Of a DNA stretch of 64,000 nt, positions 58,421 through 64,000 are shown in pieces. The notes beneath the pieces are model-generated. The model worked only from the letters and a program-made list of their open reading frames with translations, had not been told where the DNA came from and searched no databases. Where the stretch lies: contig JAEPML010000020.1 in the NCBI GenBank assembly GCA_017643925.1, positions 20,831-84,830 of the forward strand, read 5' to 3'. This DNA comes from Roseibium sp. GTDB lineage: Bacteria; Pseudomonadota; Alphaproteobacteria; Rhizobiales; Stappiaceae. Position numbers and translations under genes: made by a program. Each line of letters begins with the position of its first letter. The stretch's first letter is position 1.

Positions 58421-60055
58421 ATGAAATTCTGGCAATCTGTAAAATTCACCACGACCGTGCCCATCGTGATGGTCGTGGCCATGGCGTTTGTTGCCTTCGC
58501 CGTCATTTCCGCAACACAGCGCGTTGCCGCTGTTCAGGAAGCCTATGAACAGCAAATGACAATGAGCGCCAACTTGACCAACCAGGCGCTTGGCAACGCC
58601 ATATGGGATTTCGACCAGGACCTTGGAGAAAGCCTGCTGGCGTCGCTGCTCGACAACAAGGACTTTGCCTGGGCGATTGTCCAGGAACAGAACGGCACAA
58701 TCTTTTCCTCTCTGGTTCGCGCGGAAAACACGGATGCGGAAACACTTGTCGACCTGATTCCAGAAAGCATGCGCTCGGGTGAGGTTACGGAAGAAACAGC
58801 CTTCATTGCCTCCTCGGCTTACGAGATCGGGGTGAAGCCAATCCTTCGTACCGATGGTGATGAAGTCACGACGCTCGGATTTTTCTATGTCGGCTTTGAC
58901 AGTGCCGGGATTGAGAGCGCACGCAACGAAGCATTGACCACCGCCCTGATCATCACGGCGATCGCCATAACAGTGGTTTCGCTTGTCCTGGTCGCCTTGA
59001 TCCGCAGGATAACCGGGCAGATCGGGCGCCTTTCGCAGACCATGACAACCCTTTCCGGCGGCGACTACAGCACCGACATTCCTTATGTCGCGCGGGTAGA
59101 CGAGATGGGACAGATGGCGCGAACGGTCGCGGTGTTCCGCGACAACGGGCTCCGCCAACGCGAACTGGAAGACGAGCAGCGGCAGAATTTCGAAGCGGAA
59201 CGCCATCGGCAGTCCAGCCTTGAAAACCTGATTGCGGAGTTCCGGGACGATTCGCAGCGGCTGCTTGAACCCGTCGCCCGGTCAACCGAGAACATGGGCA
59301 GCATCTCGGGTGCCCTGATGGATCTGTCCAGCGCCAATACCGAGCGCACGGCGTCCGTCGCGGCGGCCACCGAGCAGGCCTATTCAAGTGTCCAGACCGT
59401 TGCATCAGCCTCTGAGGAACTGTCGGCGTCCATCACCGAAATCTCCCGGCAGATTGCGGAAACCAGCGAAGTCGTCTCGACCGCCAACTCGAAAGCGACA
59501 TCGGCGAATGAACAAGTCGCGAGCCTGGCGGCTTCCGCTCAGAAAATCGGTGCGGTTCTGCAGCTGATCCAGGACATTGCGGAACAGACCAATCTCCTGG
59601 CGCTCAATGCAACGATCGAGGCGGCCCGGGCCGGGGAAGCGGGCAAGGGATTTGCCGTTGTCGCGGCAGAGGTCAAGGAGCTTGCAACCCAGACGTCCAA
59701 GGCGACCGAGTAGATTTCGGCTCAGATCAATGCCATCCAGGGCGCGTCCTCGGACTCCGTCGCCGCGATCGAGGAAATCGCCAAGATCATGGTTCAGGTG
59801 AACGAGTTCACGGGATCCATCACGGAAGCGCTGGAACAGCAGGGCTCTGCCACCGCCGAGATCAGTGGTTCGATTCAGGAAGTCGCGTCGGGGACCCGCG
59901 AGATCACCGAGAACATGACCGGCGTAAAGGCCGCTGTCGACGAGACGACCCTGTCGGCGGGAGATGTGTCGCGAACCTCGGCCGAAGTTGCCGAGAACAC
60001 CCGACAGCTGGCACAGCGGATCGACGGGTTCCTGTCCAACGTTGCGGCGGCCTAG
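58421..60055 (+). pseudogene. Methyl-accepting chemotaxis protein interrupted by one in-frame TAG
   Basis: The frame starts at ATG 58421: membrane span, periplasmic region of about 130 residues, second span (ALIITAIAITVVSLVLVALI), HAMP and signalling domain with IAEQTNLLALNATIEAARAG. It stops at TAG 59711-59713 after QTSKATE, then continues in the same frame through ISAQINAIQGASSDSVAAIE to a natural stop at 60053-60055. The lost residue is one where receptors normally have E or Q, so a GAG or CAG to TAG change explains it. The truncated product lacks the last 113 residues of the signalling hairpin. A sequencing error or amber suppression is possible. Confidence 0.85.
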
Positions 60056-60147
60056 GTTTCGCACAGTTCCCGAAGTGAGATCGGAAGCCTCGCGCCTGGT
60101 GTGCGAGGCTTTTCCGTCGGACCTGTCGGTCCAGGAGACGGCTTGCG

Positions 60148-61167
60148 CTAGGCCTGGAACGAATCGATGCAGATATTTCCAAACCCCTCCTGGGCCTCGA
60201 GCGCGATGAACGCATCGGGAGCACTGACGAAGGGTATGGTCCTGGCGATGACGGGTTTGATCTCGTGAAGGGCGAGCGCACGGTTGAGGGCGCAAAAACC
60301 CGAAATTGAACCGACGGAGACCGACTGGAGTGTCAGTTTTCGCGTGAGCAGCAGCGGCAGGAAGAGGTCCGCGTTGTTGCCAGTGACGTTTCCAATCAGG
60401 ATGATGATCCCGCCATTCCTCACTGCCTTGATGGAACTCGCAAGCGTCGCGGCTCCGCCCAGTTCCAGAACCCGGTCGCAGCCTTCGCCACCCGTGGCGT
60501 TCCGCACCTCGCGGGCCCAGTTGTCCGTTGTCGACCTGTCAATCACCAGGTCCGCACCGAGGGACCGCAGGTTTTCCGCCCGCTCCGCGCTGGATGTTGT
60601 CATGATCGTGCGGGCGCCCGAGGCCTTCGCAAGCGACAGGGCAAGAAGGGCGACGCCACCACTGCCGAGAATGAGCACGGTTTCACCCGGTCGGACCGGC
60701 ACAGGTTCGCTCAGCGCACTCCACGCCGTGACACCTGCACAGGGAAGTGTCGCAGCTTCTGTGGCGCTCAGTTGTGCTGGGACGGACACAAGCGATTCGG
60801 CCGAAAAAACACGGTGGGTTGCCAGAACACCGTCAAGCGGGCCACCGAGCCGACCGGCTTCGAGATCGAGTGGCGGAGGGCCCCCGTGCCAATGCTGGTA
60901 GAAGGCAGGCGAAACCCTGTCGCCAGGTTCAAAACCGGTAACATCGGGCCCCGTCTCAATGACAACACCGACACCATCGGACAGCGGTATGAGCGGCGGG
61001 CGAATATTCTTGCCATGCTGACCGCGCATGACGACAAGGTCGCGATAATTCAGGGAAGCTGCCTGCATTTCCAGCAGCACATCCCGCGGTCCCGGTTTCG
61101 GCATGTCACCTGTTTTCAGAACCAGGTTTTCCAATCCGAAATCGTCAGCAAAGGACCAGTATTTCAT
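60148..61167 (-). CDS. Zinc-independent medium-chain dehydrogenase/reductase
   Basis: 339 residues from ATG 61167 (ATG 61176 three codons upstream is an alternative). A GroES-like N-terminal domain (SLNYRDLVVMRGQHGKN, LIPLSDGVGVVIETGPDVTGF) is followed by a Rossmann domain with VLILGSGGVALLALSLAKASG. The catalytic-zinc cysteine of classical alcohol dehydrogenases is missing, so it belongs with the quinone-reductase-like MDR enzymes. It lies 40 bases after the mutarotase gene on the same strand and may belong to the sugar cluster. The substrate is not evident. Confidence 0.8.
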   Translation of the reverse strand: MKYWSFADDFGLENLVLKTGDMPKPGPRDVLLEMQAASLNYRDLVVMRGQHGKNIRPPLIPLSDGVGVVIETGPDVTGFEPGDRVSPAFYQHWHGGPPPLDLEAGRLGGPLDGVLATHRVFSAESLVSVPAQLSATEAATLPCAGVTAWSALSEPVPVRPGETVLILGSGGVALLALSLAKASGARTIMTTSSAERAENLRSLGADLVIDRSTTDNWAREVRNATGGEGCDRVLELGGAATLASSIKAVRNGGIIILIGNVTGNNADLFLPLLLTRKLTLQSVSVGSISGFCALNRALALHEIKPVIARTIPFVSAPDAFIALEAQEGFGNICIDSFQA

Positions 61168-61215
61168 GCATTCCATCCACCGGGCACATCACCTGGCTTG
61201 CCCAACGCCTCGCCC

Positions 61216-61647
61216 TCAGGGACTGATGACACCTTTCTTCAGAATGATGTTGCCGTAAAGCCTTGTTTCGCCGGTCTGGAGAATGACAAACGACGTCATG
61301 GACCTGAGATAGAACGCATTGCGTTCCAGGCTCGCAAGTTCGGCCGGATTGTCCGCGACGCGATTGATGATCGACTGGAAGGAAGCGACCACAGGCGGAA
61401 CTTCGGTGGGATCGCCGACAACCTGCATGGTGAGGGCGGGATCCGGAACGAACGTGTCCAGCGGCATGACTTCCAGAACGGCCTCCAGCGCGTCTGTCGC
61501 TGAAATGCCGTCGAGCCTGAGGACCCGCTTGCCATTGCTTGTGGCTGGAAAATTCGCATCCGCGATCACGATATCGTCGCCATGACCCATGGCCCGAAGG
61601 GCGTGAAGCAGATCCGGGGAAAGCAGGGGATTTATGCCGCGGAGCAT
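61216..61647 (-). CDS. RbsD/FucU-family sugar mutarotase
   Basis: 143 residues from ATG 61647. The N-terminal MLRGINPLLSPDLLHALRAMGHGD with the conserved histidine is diagnostic of FucU/RbsD, as is the C-terminal ETRLYGNIILKKGV. These enzymes interconvert sugar anomers, L-fucose for FucU. The start overlaps the end of the aldo/keto reductase gene by 16 bases. The DALEAVLEVMPLD region fits FucU better than RbsD, so fucose is the favoured sugar. Confidence 0.88.
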   Translation of the reverse strand: MLRGINPLLSPDLLHALRAMGHGDDIVIADANFPATSNGKRVLRLDGISATDALEAVLEVMPLDTFVPDPALTMQVVGDPTEVPPVVASFQSIINRVADNPAELASLERNAFYLRSMTSFVILQTGETRLYGNIILKKGVISP

Positions 61648-62687
61648 GTGCGTGCCTCCGGAAGTGGTGCGTCTGGATGTATCAGGCCTGCGGAACGTAG
61701 GTCCGACCAAAGACCCGAAGGGATCGGCGTGTTCAGGAGTGCAAGATTGGCTTCAACCTCACGCGCATTCACCGCCCCGGGGACAACGGTCTTGACGCTT
61801 GGATGTCCGAGCACAAATTGCAGCGCCGCTGCGATCAGGGGCACGGCGTGGCTCGTGCAGATCTCTTCTATCCGGCGCACCCGCTCCAGAATCTCCGGCG
61901 GCGCATCCGCATAATTGTATTTCGCACCGGGGATGGCACCCGTTGCCAGAATGCCGGAATTGTAGGGACCACCCAGGATGATGCCGACGTCTCGTTTTTC
62001 GCAAAGCGGCAGGAAACTCTCAAGCGACTCCTGTTCCAGCAGCGTGTAGCGCCCGGCGAGAAGGAAGCAGTCGAAATCGGCGAGCCCCAGAAGCTTTTCG
62101 CAGACCTGCCATTCATTGACGCCGGCACCAATGGCGGACACGTCGCCGCTCTCCCTCAACTCGGAGAGTGCGCGATAGCCGCCAAGGTCGAACAGTTCGC
62201 GCACACGCTGGTCGCTCATCTCCTGGGAGCCTTGGGAAAAGGCGCAAACATCGTGGATGAAAAGAATGTCGGCGAACTCAACGTCCAATCGCGACCGGCT
62301 GGCTTCGTAGCTGCGCATGACGCCGTCGTAGCTGTAGTCGAAGACAATCCGTTTTTGCGGTACGTCGACAAAGGCTTCCGGGGTTACTTCCTCTGGCTCG
62401 CAGTCGACCAGCAAGCGGCCGATCTTGGTGGAAAGCAGCAAATCGCTGCGGTCAAACCGTTTGAGGGCCTCGCCAAACCGTTCCTCCGATCGGCCGAGGC
62501 CATATTGCGGGGCCGTGTCGAAATAGCGAATGCCATGGTCATAAGCCGCTTGCAGGGCAGACTGGGCGTCTTCGTCGGAAATCTTGCGGTAGAGGTTTCC
62601 GAGCGGTGCACCGCCAAACCCCATTTCGGTCAGATGCAGCGGCTTCGCAGTCCGGTGATTGAGCAGGTGCTTTCCGAGGCCGGTCAT
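61632..62687 (-). CDS. Aldo/keto reductase, probable aldose (L-fucose-type) dehydrogenase
   Basis: 351-residue TIM-barrel AKR: MGFGGAPLGNLYRKISDEDA, the catalytic tyrosine and aspartate in YFDTAPQYGLGRSEERFG, the lysine in LLLSTKIGRLL, and FIHDV. Sequence is of the D-threo-aldose 1-dehydrogenase / L-fucose dehydrogenase type, which oxidises the aldose to its lactone with NAD(P). Coupled to the mutarotase gene, which would supply the right anomer. A pyridoxal dehydrogenase-like activity is known in the same subfamily and cannot be excluded. Confidence 0.85.
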   Translation of the reverse strand: MTGLGKHLLNHRTAKPLHLTEMGFGGAPLGNLYRKISDEDAQSALQAAYDHGIRYFDTAPQYGLGRSEERFGEALKRFDRSDLLLSTKIGRLLVDCEPEEVTPEAFVDVPQKRIVFDYSYDGVMRSYEASRSRLDVEFADILFIHDVCAFSQGSQEMSDQRVRELFDLGGYRALSELRESGDVSAIGAGVNEWQVCEKLLGLADFDCFLLAGRYTLLEQESLESFLPLCEKRDVGIILGGPYNSGILATGAIPGAKYNYADAPPEILERVRRIEEICTSHAVPLIAAALQFVLGHPSVKTVVPGAVNAREVEANLALLNTPIPSGLWSDLRSAGLIHPDAPLPEARTCSAA

Positions 62688-62743
62688 GTGGCAGTCCTTT
62701 TGAATTTCGGGTGGCTGTCGATCAGCGGTCGCAACGGTGGTCG

Positions 62744-63457
62744 TCAGTCGAACAGATCCGGTCGTTCCCTGGACAGGGGTTCCAGTCGCACAACCAGGGT
62801 GCTGAGGTGATCCTGCATCGCCTTGCGGGCGCGTTCCGGATCCTTGTCGCGGATGGCGGAAATGATGAGCTTGTGTTCGTCATAGGCGCTTTGGGCGCGG
62901 CCTTTCAAAGGCAGAAGCAGGAGACGGGCCCGGTTGACCTGGATCCAGCCCGTGTCTGCAATGGCATTCAGTTTTGGATAGCCGGTAAACGCGAAAATGA
63001 GCTCATGCATATGCTCGTCTTCCCGAAAGAATCCAGCTTCGTCATTGTCTTCCAGGCACAGCGCCTGCAGGCGCAGGTTTCTTGTCAGCGCCGTCATCTG
63101 GTCTTCGGTTCTTTCCGCGGCAACCTTGGCAACCGCGGCAAGTTCGATGGCTTCGCGCAGAAACGCGCCCTCGCGGATCTCGGGCATGGAAAACCGGGTG
63201 ACGCGAGACCCGGATTGCGGAATCACCTCCACAAGTCCTTCACCGGCAAGCTTGGTGATCGCCTCTGTCACAGGTGAGCGGGACACGCCGAGTTGTTCGC
63301 AGATTACCTGCTTTTTCAGGGCTGTACCGGGGGGCAGATGCATTTCGAGAATCGACTGGCGCAGGGCTTCATAGACACGTTGTGCCAGCGAACCGCTCAG
63401 CTTGGAGATGTCCGGCAGCACGTATTCTTCAATGTCTTGTTCGTTCGATAGCGTCAT
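62744..63457 (-). CDS. GntR-family regulator, FCD subfamily
   Basis: 237 residues. A winged helix (QRVYEALRQSILEMHLPPGT, ICEQLGVSRSPVTEAITKLA) precedes an all-helical FCD effector domain with the expected metal and ligand histidines (EDEHMHELIFAFTGYP; DEHKLIIS; MQDHL). It is upstream of the aldo/keto reductase on the same strand and divergent from the UxaA-family gene. The palindrome CTAACATGTTAG sits in its promoter. Probably a sugar-acid-responsive repressor of both arms of the cluster. Confidence 0.9.
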   Translation of the reverse strand: MTLSNEQDIEEYVLPDISKLSGSLAQRVYEALRQSILEMHLPPGTALKKQVICEQLGVSRSPVTEAITKLAGEGLVEVIPQSGSRVTRFSMPEIREGAFLREAIELAAVAKVAAERTEDQMTALTRNLRLQALCLEDNDEAGFFREDEHMHELIFAFTGYPKLNAIADTGWIQVNRARLLLLPLKGRAQSAYDEHKLIISAIRDKDPERARKAMQDHLSTLVVRLEPLSRERPDLFD

Positions 63458-63476
63458 ATCTGTCTCGTATAGAATG

Positions 63477-63488
63477 CTAACATGTTAG
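63477..63488. promoter_or_regulatory. Palindromic operator in the GntR / uxaA-like divergent promoter
   Basis: CTAACATGTTAG, a perfect 12-base palindrome of the length typical for FCD-type GntR regulators. It is 20 bases upstream of the GntR start and abuts TTGACA (63489-63494), a likely -35 element for the plus-strand gene with TAATCG 17 bases further. Confidence 0.65.
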
Positions 63489-63562
63489 TTGACACAGTTT
63501 GTCTGTCAAGCTAATCGTGAAAGGGAAGGCGGCCGGCTGTTCGGTCGCGAGGGAGTGAATAA

Positions 63563-64000
63563 GTGCTGCAGTCTCTTGCCAATGCGATCCTTTTGAACGA
63601 CGACGACAACGTGGTCGTGGCCTTGCAGGATATCGAGGCGGGAGCAAGCGCTGATTTCGTTGATGCTCCGCTGGTAAACAGCGTCCAGCGCGGTCACAAG
63701 ATTGCGAGAAGGCCCGTTGCTGCCGGTGCAGCGATTGTTCGTTATGGCCAGATCATCGGCCAGGCAAAAGCCGACATTCATCCGGGTGAGCATGTCCATG
63801 TTCACAATCTGGGAATGATGGATCACGCTCAGGATTACCAATTCGCACTCGCTTCGGCGCCACTCGATCCAATCGCCGAACAGCGCATGTTTGCTGGTTA
63901 CCGGCGTCCGACCGGAAAAGCAGGGACCCGCAACTATATCGGCATCCTGACATCGGTAAACTGTTCCGGCTCCGTCGCCAAGTTCATTGCCAAGGCGGCA
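63563..64000 (+). CDS. UxaA/GarD-family sugar-acid dehydratase, N-terminal part
   Basis: Partial gene cut by the right edge; 146 codons from GTG 63563, with GGGAG seven bases upstream. Residues 1-95 form an SAF domain (NDDDNVVVALQDIEAG, HKIARRPVAAGAAIVRYGQIIGQA, DIHPGEHVHVHNLG). Then comes the start of the dehydratase domain (YRRPTGKAGTRNYIGILTSVNCSGSVA), the hallmark of altronate/galactarate dehydratases. With the mutarotase and aldose dehydrogenase nearby it probably dehydrates the aldonic acid, for example L-fuconate, but altronate or galactarate is possible. Confidence 0.85.
   Translation, partial: MLQSLANAILLNDDDNVVVALQDIEAGASADFVDAPLVNSVQRGHKIARRPVAAGAAIVRYGQIIGQAKADIHPGEHVHVHNLGMMDHAQDYQFALASAPLDPIAEQRMFAGYRRPTGKAGTRNYIGILTSVNCSGSVAKFIAKAA

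Noticed and set aside
59700..59720. TAG read as pyrrolysine or selenocysteine-like recoding in the chemoreceptor
   Set aside because: Receptors need E or Q here, no recoding machinery genes are visible, and a point mutation explains it more simply.

Overview
The window looks like chromosomal DNA of a marine, metabolically versatile alphaproteobacterium. The gene set (taurine and probable cysteate dissimilation, PuuD-type urate oxidase, beta-hydroxyaspartate cycle, MttB and dimethylglycine-dehydrogenase families, GC-rich codon use, tandem TGATG/ATGA gene overlaps) fits a Labrenzia/Roseibium/Stappia- or Roseobacter-like organism. The genus is an inference from gene content, not from a marker gene. 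No rRNA, tRNA, CRISPR array, prophage or insertion sequence was recognised.

Layout. 1-1962: end of a divergent LysR gene, a TSUP/TauE exporter and a D-cysteine-desulfhydrase-family enzyme, the arrangement of the L-cysteate sulfo-lyase locus cuyRZA. 1996-7430: a metal (probably zinc) locus. folE-hisI and, divergently, a SnoaL-like gene, two COG0523/CobW GTPases and a small C-x4-C protein are preceded by two Zur-like ATAAC palindromes. An SmtB-type repressor with an intact alpha-5 zinc site, its own palindrome and a 22-histidine repeat protein follow. 7500-29077: a large sulfonate/betaine island. It holds tauABC (minus), tauR, an XRE-cupin regulator with two dimethylglycine-dehydrogenase-like flavoproteins and an MttB-family methyltransferase, then tpa-xsc-ackA-soeABC. 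Together these can take taurine to sulfoacetaldehyde, acetyl phosphate plus sulfite, acetate plus ATP, and sulfate.

29078-49229: purine catabolism. guaD, an AzgA-like permease and xdhABC (minus) are followed by puuD, a pair of paralogous LysR regulators, an MscS channel, uraH, a puuE-uraD fusion, allA and a second NCS2 permease. Inside this block a chemoreceptor with three CHASE3-like sensor repeats sits between an intact uraH and a decayed uraH copy. 49690-57020: a gap-like gene and bhcDCBA with IclR-type bhcR, the beta-hydroxyaspartate cycle for glyoxylate assimilation, convergent with allE (ureidoglycine aminohydrolase). The glyoxylate released by the purine pathway can therefore be assimilated by the neighbouring genes.

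57368-64000: a periplasmic solute-binding protein, a structured intergenic region, a chemoreceptor gene interrupted by one in-frame TAG, an MDR oxidoreductase, and a sugar (possibly L-fucose) oxidation cluster with a FucU/RbsD mutarotase, an aldo/keto reductase, a GntR/FCD regulator and the start of a UxaA-family dehydratase that runs off the window. Two non-coding stretches (37978-38239 and 49371-49620) carry families of short palindromes sharing a five-base loop.
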